The position numbers and the translations under genes were made by a program. DNA of 64,000 nucleotides from assembly GCF_026627445.1 (NCBI RefSeq), contig NZ_JAPNLJ010000018.1, positions 62,001 to 126,000 on the forward strand, written 5' to 3'. The stretch comes from Streptomyces sp. H27-H1 (lineage in GTDB: Bacteria; Actinomycetota; Actinomycetes; Streptomycetales; Streptomycetaceae). The notes beneath the pieces are model-generated. The model had not been told where the DNA came from. It was given only the letters and a program-made list of their open reading frames with translations, and made no database searches. Below, piece by piece: positions 33,494 to 41,095 of the stretch; position 1 is the first letter of the stretch, and each line of letters begins with the position of its first letter.

Positions 33494-34720
33494 ATGGGTG
33501 TACGGGGCCGGCACCGCCGGTATCAGCCGAGCAGCATCAACCGCGCTTCGCTCGTCGTCACCGCCGGCGGCGCCGGGATCGCGCTGCCACTGATCGGCGC
33601 GGGCGCGGCGCACGCCGCCTCGGTGGACACCTGGAACAAGGTCGCCGCCTGCGAATCCACGAGCAGCTGGCACATCAACACCGGCAACGGCTACTACGGC
33701 GGACTCCAGTTCAGCCAGAGCACCTGGCGCGCCTTCGGCGGGACCGCGTACGCCGCCCGCGCCGACCTGGCCACCAAGGCGCAGCAGATCGCCGTGGCGG
33801 AAAAGGTGCTGAAGGGTCAGGGGCCGCAGGCCTGGCCGGTCTGCGGGAAGAAGGCCGGACTCAGCCGCAGCGGCCCGGCGCCCGCTCTCGGCGCGGAGGG
33901 CAAGGCCGCCGCCCCGGCGAAGGCGGCTCCCAAGGCGGCTCCCAAGGCCGATCCGAAGGCGGCCCCGCAGGGCACGGCGGCCCGTCCCGCCGCAACCCCC
34001 GTGCTGCCCGACTCCTACGTCGTCGCCTCCGGGGACTCGCTGTCGGCGATCGCCACCGAGCGCAGCGTCGAGGGTGGCTGGCAGTCCCTGTATGCGACCA
34101 ACCGGGCCACCGTGGGCGCGGATCCGGACCTGATCTTCCCCGGACAGCGGCTCAACCTGCGCATCACGGCCGCGCCGCCGGCGCAGGACCCGCAGAAGCC
34201 GCCGCGCACCGCCGAACCGGTCAAGCCCGTCGAACCGGCGGCGCGCACACCGGAGGCGAAGCCCTCGCAGAAGCCGCGGCCGGAGCCCGTGACGGTCCAG
34301 CCGCAGTCACCCTCGGGAGCGTTCAGCGCCCCCGTGGACGCGGGCCTCGGCACCGCCTACCACGTCTCGGGTTCGTCCTGGTCCAGCGGCTACCACACCG
34401 GCGTCGACTTCCCGGTGGCCACCGGGACGACCGTCAAGGCCGTCGGCAGCGGGCAGGTCGTCTCAGCGGGCTGGGCCGGGGCGTACGGGTACCAGGTCGT
34501 CATCCGGCACACCGACGGCCGGTACTCCCAGTACGCGCACCTCTCGGCGCTCTCGGTCAAAACCGGCTCGGCGGTCTCCGGCGGACAGCGGATCGGCCGC
34601 TCCGGCTCGACCGGCAATACGACCGGGCCGCACCTGCACTTCGAGATGCGCACGGGACCCGGCTACGGCACCGACATCGACCCGCTGAAGTACCTGCGCG
34701 CCCACGGCGTCCACATCTGA
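33494..34720 (+). CDS. secreted cell-wall hydrolase: Rpf-like transglycosylase, LysM and M23 peptidase
   Basis: 408 residues. A signal peptide ends at HAA-SV (~43); then a resuscitation-promoting-factor-type lysozyme domain (DTWNKVAACESTSSWHIN with the catalytic Glu, YYGGLQFSQSTWRAFGG), an Ala/Lys/Pro linker, a LysM domain (SYVVASGDSLSAIATE, ~170-215), a second Pro-rich linker, and an M23 endopeptidase (HTGVDFPVATGTTVKAV; HLHFEM near the end). Such three-part proteins remodel peptidoglycan during germination and growth. ATG at 33494 has GGGGG 6 nt upstream. Its last ~260 nt overlap the convergent transporter ORF. Confidence 0.93.
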   Translation: MGVRGRHRRYQPSSINRASLVVTAGGAGIALPLIGAGAAHAASVDTWNKVAACESTSSWHINTGNGYYGGLQFSQSTWRAFGGTAYAARADLATKAQQIAVAEKVLKGQGPQAWPVCGKKAGLSRSGPAPALGAEGKAAAPAKAAPKAAPKADPKAAPQGTAARPAATPVLPDSYVVASGDSLSAIATERSVEGGWQSLYATNRATVGADPDLIFPGQRLNLRITAAPPAQDPQKPPRTAEPVKPVEPAARTPEAKPSQKPRPEPVTVQPQSPSGAFSAPVDAGLGTAYHVSGSSWSSGYHTGVDFPVATGTTVKAVGSGQVVSAGWAGAYGYQVVIRHTDGRYSQYAHLSALSVKTGSAVSGGQRIGRSGSTGNTTGPHLHFEMRTGPGYGTDIDPLKYLRAHGVHI

Positions 34721-35635
34721 GGCAGGGGCCGGGGCCGGGACCGGAGCCGGGGCAGTGGCCGGAGCCGGTCCCGACCGTACGAGCCCACGCGCTTCCCGGG
34801 GCGCGAGGGTGAGCAGGACCAGCCCGGTCGCCGCCGCCGCCGCGCTCACCAGCGCCGCGGCGGCGCCGGCCGCCCCGTAGCGGAAGCCCTCGTCGAACAG
34901 TGCGATGCCGACCGCCGCCGCGACCACCGGGTTGGCCACCGTCAGGGTGGCCAGCGGCGCGGTCAGCCCGGCGCCCCGGTAGGCCGCCTGCGACAGCAGC
35001 AGCCCGGTGGCGGCCAGCGCGGCGATCGCGGCCAGTTCCGGCCACAGCGTGACCAGGGCGTCCGGGGCGAAGCTCTCGGCCACCGACTTCGTGGCCGCCG
35101 ACTTCGTGAACGTCGATCCCATCCCGAAGGCCGCCCCGGCCGCCGAGGCCAGCAGGACACTGCGCGCGCTCACCCGCCGCACCCGGCGCGAGGCGAGGAA
35201 CAGCACGGCCACCAGGACCCCGGTCGCCGTCAGGAGAAGATCCTGCTCGCCGCCCGACAGGGACTGCTCGTCCCGCCCGCCCCCGCCCGTCAGGGCCAGC
35301 AGCCCGGCCAGCCCGGCCGTGGCCAGGACGGCCCCGCGCCAAGCGGCGGCGCCCGCCCGGCGCCGTACGAAGACGGCCGCCAGCGGGAGTGCGAAGACGA
35401 TGGTGAGCGCCCCGAGCGGCTGCACCAGGCTCAGCGGCCCGTAGGCCAGCGCCACCACGTGCAGCAGGGCTCCGAGGCCGTTCAGCGCGATCGCCGCGTA
35501 CCAGGCGGGCCGGCGCACCGGGGCGTACGAACCGCCCGTGTCGGCGGACGCGACCCGTTCCTGCACGATCGCTCCGGCCGCGTACGCCACGGCGGACACG
35601 AGGCAGAGCAGGACCGAAAAGGCGAGGGCACTCAT
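34463..35635 (-). CDS. DMT/EamA-like membrane transporter with an antisense C-terminal extension
   Basis: 390 residues. Residues ~1-290 hold about ten membrane helices in two halves (LSLVQPLGALTIVFALPLAA; LTAPLATLTVANPVVAAAVG), typical of drug/metabolite transporters. After PREARGLV the frame continues ~100 residues through the end of the M23 gene on the other strand, giving a hydrophilic tail that reads like shadow sequence. Either the stop codon was lost or the overlap is functional. ATG at 35635 has no Shine-Dalgarno; GTG at 35644 is an alternative. Confidence 0.75.
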   Translation of the reverse strand: MSALAFSVLLCLVSAVAYAAGAIVQERVASADTGGSYAPVRRPAWYAAIALNGLGALLHVVALAYGPLSLVQPLGALTIVFALPLAAVFVRRRAGAAAWRGAVLATAGLAGLLALTGGGGRDEQSLSGGEQDLLLTATGVLVAVLFLASRRVRRVSARSVLLASAAGAAFGMGSTFTKSAATKSVAESFAPDALVTLWPELAAIAALAATGLLLSQAAYRGAGLTAPLATLTVANPVVAAAVGIALFDEGFRYGAAGAAAALVSAAAAATGLVLLTLAPREARGLVRSGPAPATAPAPVPAPAPASDVDAVGAQVLQRVDVGAVAGSRAHLEVQVRPGRIAGRAGAADPLSAGDRRAGFDRERREVRVLGVPAVGVPDDDLVPVRPGPAR

Positions 35636-35692
35636 AAAAGTCACAATGCCCGAGTCCGGAGAGCTATTCCTCCCCCTACAGGCGGGGCCGCA

Positions 35693-35708
35693 TACGACCG
35701 TGGTCGTA
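35693..35708. promoter_or_regulatory. operator-like palindrome between divergent genes
   Basis: TACGACC-GT-GGTCGTA has perfect 7-bp arms. It lies between the divergent DMT and zinc-ribbon SDR starts, 36 nt before the -35 box of the SDR promoter. Confidence 0.45.
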
Positions 35709-35743
35709 CTCCGTACGCAGTAGTCGGGGACGGGGGAGTGCGT

Positions 35744-35773
35744 TTGTCTTCCCGCGTGAGGGATCCGTACACT
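35744..35773 (+). promoter_or_regulatory. promoter of the zinc-ribbon SDR gene
   Basis: TTGTCT (35744-35749), 18 nt, TACACT (35768-35773). A start near 35780 gives a ~56-nt leader with AAGGA 12 nt before the ATG. Confidence 0.55.
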
Positions 35774-35835
35774 AGCCCTTTTGGGGACTTCCGCAGCCGG
35801 CGGACGCGGACGACTGATCAAGGAACGACAGCGGT

Positions 35836-37311
35836 ATGACGGTGACCGAAGACAGCCAGGAGCAGGGCCACGCCTTCGGGCCGGGTATCGACCCCGACCG
35901 CCTGGCGCTCTGCCTCAGCGTGCTCGACGAGCTCGACAAGATCGACGTCGACCACCCTGACGCGATCACCGTGCGCCGCGCCACCGCCGGTGTGTACCGG
36001 ACGGTCAAGCAGCGCCGCCGCCAGGACCGCCGCGCGGCCAAGACCGCCAACGACAAGGCCGTCACCGAGGCGACCGCGACCGGCTCCGCCGAACGCATCG
36101 ACGACGAGACCCAGGGCAACGCCCTGAGCGCCGCCACCACGGGTCCGATCGCCGGAATCCTGCAGCGTCCGCGCTCCTGCTACGTCTGCAAGACCCGTTA
36201 CGTCGAGGTCGACGCGTTCTACCACCAGCTCTGCCAGGACTGCGCCGCCTTCAACCACGCGCGCCGCGACGCCCGCACCGACCTGAGCGGCCGCCGCGCC
36301 CTGCTCACCGGCGGCCGCGCCAAGATCGGCATGTACATCGCGCTGCGGCTGCTGCGCGACGGTGCGCACACCACGATCACCACCCGCTTCCCCGGTGACG
36401 CGATCCGCCGCTTCAAGGCGATGCCCGACAGCTCCGAGTGGCTGCACCGGCTGAAGATCGTGGGCATCGACCTGCGCGACCCGGCCCAGGTCGTGGCACT
36501 GGCCGATTCGGTGGCCGCCGAGGGCCCGCTCGACATCCTGATCAACAACGCGGCGCAGACCGTACGCCGCTCCCCGGGTGCCTACAGCGAGCTCGTGGCC
36601 GCCGAGGGCGCCCCGCTCCCGGCGGGAGAACTGCCGAGCTCCGAGGTCATCGGAACCTTCGGCAGCGGCAGCGTGGACCGCGTGGCCGCGCTGCCCACCG
36701 GCAAGGGCGAGAAGCTCAGCGCCCAGGACATCACCGAGCTCGCGCTGGTCTCCGGCTCGGCCTCGCTGGAGCGGATCGCCGCGGGCACCGCGATCGACGC
36801 GGGCGGTCTGGTCCCCGACCTGCACGACACCAACAGCTGGATCCAGACGGTGTCCGAGGTGGATCCGATCGAGCTGCTCGAAGTGCAACTGTGCAACTCC
36901 ACCGCGCCGTTCATCCTGATCAGCAAGTTGCGTCCGGCGATGACCGCCACCGAGGCCGGCCGCCGCTACGTCGTCAACGTCTCGGCGATGGAAGGCGTCT
37001 TCAGCCGCGGCTACAAGGGCGCCGGCCACCCGCACACCAACATGGCCAAGGCCGCGCTGAACATGCTCACGCGCACCAGCGCCCAGGAGATGTTCCAGAA
37101 GGACCAGATCCTGATGACGGCCGTCGACACCGGCTGGATCACCGACGAGCGCCCGCACCCGGACAAGATCCGCCTCGCCGAGGAGGGCTTCCACGCCCCC
37201 CTCGACCTGGTCGACGGCGCGGCCCGGGTCTACGACCCGATCGTTCGCGGCGAGCTCGGCGAGGACCTGTACGGCGTCTTCCTCAAGGACTACGCGCCCG
37301 CCAACTGGTAG
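35836..37311 (+). CDS. atypical SDR protein with N-terminal helical and zinc-ribbon domain
   Basis: 491 residues. Residues 1-~105 are charged and helical (KQRRRQDRRAAKTAND), 115-136 hold a C-x2-C-x14-C-x2-C zinc ribbon (CYVCKT, CQDC), and an SDR domain starts near 150 (LLTGGRAKIGMYIALRLL; DILINNAAQT). About 110 residues are inserted after the NNA motif. The catalytic Y-x3-K is not kept: the Lys is in HTNMAKAALN with Thr where Tyr is expected. It may bind NAD(P) without classical dehydrogenase chemistry. ATG at 35836; strong terminator follows. The function is unknown. Confidence 0.85.
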   Translation: MTVTEDSQEQGHAFGPGIDPDRLALCLSVLDELDKIDVDHPDAITVRRATAGVYRTVKQRRRQDRRAAKTANDKAVTEATATGSAERIDDETQGNALSAATTGPIAGILQRPRSCYVCKTRYVEVDAFYHQLCQDCAAFNHARRDARTDLSGRRALLTGGRAKIGMYIALRLLRDGAHTTITTRFPGDAIRRFKAMPDSSEWLHRLKIVGIDLRDPAQVVALADSVAAEGPLDILINNAAQTVRRSPGAYSELVAAEGAPLPAGELPSSEVIGTFGSGSVDRVAALPTGKGEKLSAQDITELALVSGSASLERIAAGTAIDAGGLVPDLHDTNSWIQTVSEVDPIELLEVQLCNSTAPFILISKLRPAMTATEAGRRYVVNVSAMEGVFSRGYKGAGHPHTNMAKAALNMLTRTSAQEMFQKDQILMTAVDTGWITDERPHPDKIRLAEEGFHAPLDLVDGAARVYDPIVRGELGEDLYGVFLKDYAPANW

Positions 37312-37622
37312 GCCGCGTCCCCGCATCCAGCGCGCGCCCCCGCTCCCCCTCCCAGAGGGGGAGCGGGGGCGCGCGTCGTTGAGGCGGTCGGCCGTAGGCC
37401 CCCGCGCCGTGACCAGTTCCAGCGCCGGGCGCAGTCCTCCGGTACGCCCGCGTCCAGGCCCGTCGCCCGACCGCGTATCACCCGTATGGCGCCGTCGAGC
37501 GGATCGGCCGTTTGCGACGCCCCGCCGTGCGAGGTGATGGACTCGTGGCGAAAGCAAGCTGCCGGAGTGGATTTTACCTTTCCATCGAGCGGGGGTGCGC
37601 TCATATGTGTACTCTGATCGCC
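37312..37622. other. 311-nt intergenic region after the zinc-ribbon SDR gene
   Basis: After the terminator (37331-37375) there is no convincing coding frame. From ~37540 base composition becomes more A/T-rich (GATTTTACCTTTCCATCGAG; TCATATGTGTACTCTG), the likely promoter area of the two small ORFs that follow. Confidence 0.5.
37331..37375 (+). terminator. strong hairpin terminator of the SDR gene
   Basis: Two perfect 19-bp arms, 37331-37349 and 37357-37375, enclose a 7-nt loop TCCCAGA, starting 20 nt after the stop codon. Confidence 0.8.
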
Positions 37623-37742
37623 ATGAGGGCCCCAACACGGGCCTCGCTCCACCAAGGCGCCACCGCGTCCGGTAATCCTCTCTTCCCGCACCGGCGTGCG
37701 GTTCGCCCGCCGGGTTACGCGACACAAAGGAGTGCGCGGTGA
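37623..37742 (+). CDS. 39-residue basic ORF coupled to the next small ORF
   Basis: Starts MRAPTRASLHQGATASG and ends RPPGYATQRSAR; many Arg, His and Pro, no signal peptide. TACTCT at 37610-37615 is 7 nt before the ATG, so it could be translated from a leaderless mRNA. Its stop overlaps the GTG of the following ORF by 4 nt. It may act as a leader peptide that couples translation, or may not be made at all. Confidence 0.35.
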   Translation: MRAPTRASLHQGATASGNPLFPHRRAVRPPGYATQRSAR

Positions 37743-37915
37743 CACCAGAACTAACGAAGACCGATAAGGCGCTGAAGGAACGAACGGGGTCGCGGAGCAG
37801 CAAGCGCCCCGAGACCCTCGGCAATCTGGAGGTCTGGGCCCGGTCCGCTCCGATCCGTCTCGCCGGCTACGAGGACGACCTCGCGGAGCCGCACATCCTG
37901 CCCGGCATCGACTAG
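37739..37915 (+). CDS. 58-residue small protein, unrecognised
   Basis: GTG at 37739 is preceded by AAAGGAG (37727-37732) at good spacing. The N-terminal half is Lys/Arg/Thr-rich (KTDKALKERTGSRSSK), the C-terminal half hydrophobic and acidic (LGNLEVWARSAPIRL, then GYEDDLAEPHILPGID). There is no Cys, signal peptide or membrane helix. The leader-like first half and distinctive tail recall peptide precursors, but I see no modifying enzyme of a known RiPP class beside it. The codon choice is coding-like. The upstream 39-residue ORF overlaps its start. Confidence 0.65.
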   Translation: MTPELTKTDKALKERTGSRSSKRPETLGNLEVWARSAPIRLAGYEDDLAEPHILPGID

Positions 37916-37926
37916 TCCCGCCCAGT

Positions 37927-37966
37927 CCGCCCGTCCGCCCGGTGTGCACCCCGGGAGGGCGGGCGG
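37927..37966 (+). terminator. hairpin after the 58-residue ORF
   Basis: CCGCCCG (37927-37933) and CGGGCGG (37960-37966) form 7-bp arms with a structured loop, 11 nt beyond the TAG. A weak terminator candidate. Confidence 0.35.
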
Positions 37967-38117
37967 CGGCGTGCGCCGGCTCCTCCGAGCAACCGGCAGA
38001 ATGTGCGCCCGATGCCGTACACGGCCCCGGAGTTCCCCGGATCCGTACGCCGTCGGCGTCATCGCCGAGAGCGATCAAGGGTTCCGCGCACCACCGGTCC
38101 CGTCCAGGCTGACCTGC

Positions 38118-39101
38118 ATGAAGCTTCTGATGCTGGGTGGAACCGAATTCGTCGGGCGCGCGATCACCGAAGACGCCCTGAACCGCGGTTGGGAAGTCAC
38201 CGTCTTCCACCGCGGGCACCACGCACCCCCGGCCGGCACCACGGCCTTGCACGGGGACCGCACCGCCCCCGGCGGCCTGGACGCCCTCGCCGAGGGGAAG
38301 TGGGACCTCGTCGTCGACACCTGGGGCGGCGCCCCCACCGCGGTGCGCGACAGCACCCGGCTGCTCGCCGGCCGGACCGGCCGGTACGTGTACATATCCA
38401 GCCGCTCCGTGCACACCTACCCCCTCCCGGCCGGTACGGACGAGGACGGCCCACTGGTCGAAGGCTCGCCCGACGCCTCCTGCGTTTCCTACGCCGAGGA
38501 CAAGCGCGGCAGTGAGATCGCCGCCGTGGAGGCCTTCGGCGACCGTGCCCTGCTGGTCCGCGCCGGACTCATCATCGGCCCGTACGAGAACGTCGGCCGG
38601 CTGCCCTGGTGGCTGAACCGCACCGCCCGCGGCGGCCCGGTGCCCGCCCCCGGACCCCACGGCCTCGCGCTCCAGTACGTGGACGTGCGCGACCTCGCGC
38701 ACTGGACCCTGGACGCCGCCGAGGCCGGGCTCGGGGGCCCGTACAACCTGGTCTCCCCGGTCGGCCACGCCACGATCGGCAGCTTGCTGGAAGCCTGCGC
38801 GGCGGTGACCGGCGGGCGGGCGGAGCTGCGCTGGACCGATCCGGCGCGCATCGAGGAGGCGGGCGTACAGCCCTGGACGGAGCTCCCGGTCTGGGTGCCC
38901 GTGGGGGAGATGCACGACTACATGTACGGCGGCGACGTCACCAAGGCGCTCGCGGCGGGCCTGAAGTGCCGCCCGGTCCAGGAGACCGTCGCCGACACCT
39001 GGGCCTGGCTCCAGGAGCTCGGCGGAGTCGCTCCGCAGCGCGCCGACCGGCCCTCCCCGGGCCTGAGCGCGGAACAGGAGGCCGCCCTACTCGGGCTCTG
39101 A
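38118..39101 (+). CDS. NAD-dependent epimerase/dehydratase-like protein (extended/atypical SDR)
   Basis: 327 residues opening MKLLMLGGTEFVGRAITEDA, a GGTxFxG nucleotide loop. VVDTWGGAPTAVRDSTRLLA, then RYVYISSRSVHTY near residue 95, VSYAEDKRGSE with Y-x3-K near 125, and LVRAGLIIGPYEN near 145 are the landmarks. The group includes isoflavone-reductase-like and sugar-nucleotide epimerase-like reductases; the true substrate is not known. No Shine-Dalgarno before the ATG; CAGGCT 7 nt upstream suggests a leaderless mRNA. It is convergent with the lipase-maturation-factor gene, overlapping by 15 nt. Confidence 0.88.
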   Translation: MKLLMLGGTEFVGRAITEDALNRGWEVTVFHRGHHAPPAGTTALHGDRTAPGGLDALAEGKWDLVVDTWGGAPTAVRDSTRLLAGRTGRYVYISSRSVHTYPLPAGTDEDGPLVEGSPDASCVSYAEDKRGSEIAAVEAFGDRALLVRAGLIIGPYENVGRLPWWLNRTARGGPVPAPGPHGLALQYVDVRDLAHWTLDAAEAGLGGPYNLVSPVGHATIGSLLEACAAVTGGRAELRWTDPARIEEAGVQPWTELPVWVPVGEMHDYMYGGDVTKALAAGLKCRPVQETVADTWAWLQELGGVAPQRADRPSPGLSAEQEAALLGL

Positions 39102-40526
39102 CCGGGCGGCCGAGTCGAGCCGGGTCGGCGGCAGGTACTCGCGCACCAGCGTGCGGTGCCACCACGCCCCGGTCTCGCGCAGTTCCCGCCAGGTCGTGAA
39201 CCGGTAGCGGTACACCCGCGCCCGGACGTAGCGCGGCGGCGCGTCCGGGAAGGGGTTGTACCGGATCAGCCGCAGGGTGTCCCGGTCACCCGCCAACAGC
39301 CGCTCTACGAACGGCCCGAACCAGTCGCGGGCATAGCCGGGGGAGAGCGCCGCGAACCACATGAGCCAGTCCAGGCGCAGGTGGTACGGGGCGAACTGGC
39401 GGGGAAGCCGGCGCACGTCACCCGGCTTGCCCTTGAACCCGTACTCCCGCCACGCCCCGTCCTCCCGGGGTCGCCGGTCCGCGGTGCCCTCCACCACCAC
39501 CTCCTCGCGGATCCGGCCCACCGTGCCGAAGGCCCCGTAGGTGTTGACCAGGTGGAGGGGATCGAAGGACCGGTTCATGACCTGGCCGCGCGAGACCATG
39601 TTGGCCACCGGATGCCGGCTCAGCACCAGCACCAGCGCGGTCACCGCGCACACCAGCACCAGGTACCAGAGCGGCCCCTGCCGGGAGGCGGCCGGCGGCG
39701 GCCCGCCCGCGAGTCCCCGGAAGTCGACGGCCGGCAGCGCCGCCGTGATCGTGATCCAGTTCAGCCAGGCGAAGTTCCCCGACACCACCAGCCACAGCTG
39801 GGTCGCCACGATGATCCCGGCGGCGTACGAGGCCACCGGCTGCGGGGTGAACAGCAGGACCGGCAGGATCAGTTGGGTCACGTGGTTGGCGGCGCACTCC
39901 ACCCGGTGGAGCGGCTTGGGTAGATGGTGGAAGAACCAGCTCAGCGGACCGGGCATCGGCTGCGTCTCGTGATGGAAGTCCAGGCAGGTGAGCCGGCGCC
40001 AGCACGGGTCGCCCCGCATCTTGATCAGCCCCGCGCCGAACTCCACCCGGAAGACCACCCAGCGCAGCAGCCACAGCACCAGCACCGGCGGCCCGGCCCG
40101 CGCGTTGCCGAGGAAGACGGCCAGGAAGCCGACCTCCAGCAGCAGCGACTCCCAGCCGAAGGAGTACCAGGTCTGCCCCACGTTCACGACGGACAGGTAC
40201 AGCAGCCACAGCAGCGCCCACATCGCCATCGCGGCGCCCAGCGGCACGGCGTCCCCGGCTCCGGCGGCGAGCGCCGCCGCCAGGGCAGCCCCGGCCCAAG
40301 CGCAGGCGGCGAAGAACCGGTCGGAGTAGTGGAGGTGGAACAGGCTCGGGGCACGCCGGAAGGGCACGTACCGCACGTAGCGCGGCACGGGCAGCATGCC
40401 GTGCGCCCCGATCAGTGCCCGGAACTGCAGGGCGGCCCCGGCGAAGGCGACGAGGTAGACGCCGGCCAGGGCCCGCTGGAAGATCAGCCGTCCGAGCCAG
40501 TATCCGGGCGCCGTGAACCAGTCCAT
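39087..40526 (-). CDS. lipase maturation factor family membrane protein
   Basis: 479 residues with about eight membrane helices. It reads like LMF1-family proteins: YWLGRLIFQRALAGVYLVAF near the start, the WYSFGWESLLLEVGFLAVFL segment near 135, CWRRLTCLDFHHETQPMPGP near 205 with paired Cys and His, and a soluble C-terminal part (PFPDAPPRYVRARVYRYRF). In animals LMF1 helps lipases fold in the ER; the bacterial role is unknown. ATG at 40526 follows GGAGG closely. It is the last gene of the yndJ-DUF1990-LMF operon and overlaps the DUF1990 gene by 43 nt. Confidence 0.87.
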   Translation of the reverse strand: MDWFTAPGYWLGRLIFQRALAGVYLVAFAGAALQFRALIGAHGMLPVPRYVRYVPFRRAPSLFHLHYSDRFFAACAWAGAALAAALAAGAGDAVPLGAAMAMWALLWLLYLSVVNVGQTWYSFGWESLLLEVGFLAVFLGNARAGPPVLVLWLLRWVVFRVEFGAGLIKMRGDPCWRRLTCLDFHHETQPMPGPLSWFFHHLPKPLHRVECAANHVTQLILPVLLFTPQPVASYAAGIIVATQLWLVVSGNFAWLNWITITAALPAVDFRGLAGGPPPAASRQGPLWYLVLVCAVTALVLVLSRHPVANMVSRGQVMNRSFDPLHLVNTYGAFGTVGRIREEVVVEGTADRRPREDGAWREYGFKGKPGDVRRLPRQFAPYHLRLDWLMWFAALSPGYARDWFGPFVERLLAGDRDTLRLIRYNPFPDAPPRYVRARVYRYRFTTWRELRETGAWWHRTLVREYLPPTRLDSAARSEPE

Positions 40527-41095
40527 CCCCTCCAGTATCGGGCCGGCCGGGCGTCCGTGGCGAGGCGGCGTACGCACCGCCCGAGCCGACGGGCGTAGAC
40601 CTGCTGGAGGAAGGGAAGGACCGGGCCCGCCACGCGGGTGTACCAGCTCCCCGGGCGGCTGAAGGCACTCACCTCGAACCACACCGAGCCGTCCGCCTCC
40701 ATGTCCACCACGAAGGACTCCTCACCGCGCGCGGGATGCCCGGTCAGCGTTCCGTAGGCGAAACCGGTCCGCCGGGGCTCGTACGCGGTCCAGATCACCT
40801 CGCACGGGGCGTCGATCCGCGCCGGGCCGATCCCGATCCCCACCACGACCCGGTCGCCGGGCCGGACGGGGCGGGCTCCGGCCGTGACGAGCATGCCCGA
40901 GGTGCGGTGCGCGCGGAAGGTGGTGACGGCGGCCCCGGCAGCGTCGAAGGCTGCCTGCCCGTGCCCGATCCGGATGCGGTGGTGGGTGATGTTGTATCCG
41001 GCGGGCAGCGGCTGCCGGGCCGTGGCGCCCCGGTCGGGGTAGTTGAAGGTGCTGTGGCCCGCACTGGCGCGGCCTTCGCTGATGAGGCGGGTCAT
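40484..41095 (-). CDS. DUF1990 family protein
   Basis: 203 residues. FNYPDRGATARQPLPAGYN near residue 16 and IRIGHGQAAFDAAGAAVTTF are the DUF1990 start; APCEVIWTAYEPRRTGFAYG and GEESFVVDMEADGSVWFEV its core. DUF1990 resembles START/SRPBCC-like lipid-binding folds, but its function is unknown. ATG at 41095 overlaps the stop of yndJ by 4 nt, and its own 3' end overlaps the LMF gene, so the three are tightly linked. Confidence 0.87.
   Translation of the reverse strand: MTRLISEGRASAGHSTFNYPDRGATARQPLPAGYNITHHRIRIGHGQAAFDAAGAAVTTFRAHRTSGMLVTAGARPVRPGDRVVVGIGIGPARIDAPCEVIWTAYEPRRTGFAYGTLTGHPARGEESFVVDMEADGSVWFEVSAFSRPGSWYTRVAGPVLPFLQQVYARRLGRCVRRLATDARPARYWRGWTGSRRPDTGSDG

Noticed and set aside
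37512..37742. 76-codon ORF including the small 39-codon ORF
   Set aside because: Residues before MRAPTRAS have no start support; only the last 39 codons follow a promoter-like box.
37739..37915. Lasso-peptide precursor reading of the 58-residue ORF (Gly-to-Glu spacing of eight)
   Set aside because: The leader lacks the usual penultimate Thr and YxxP motif, and no lasso cyclase, protease or PqqD-like gene is in the window.
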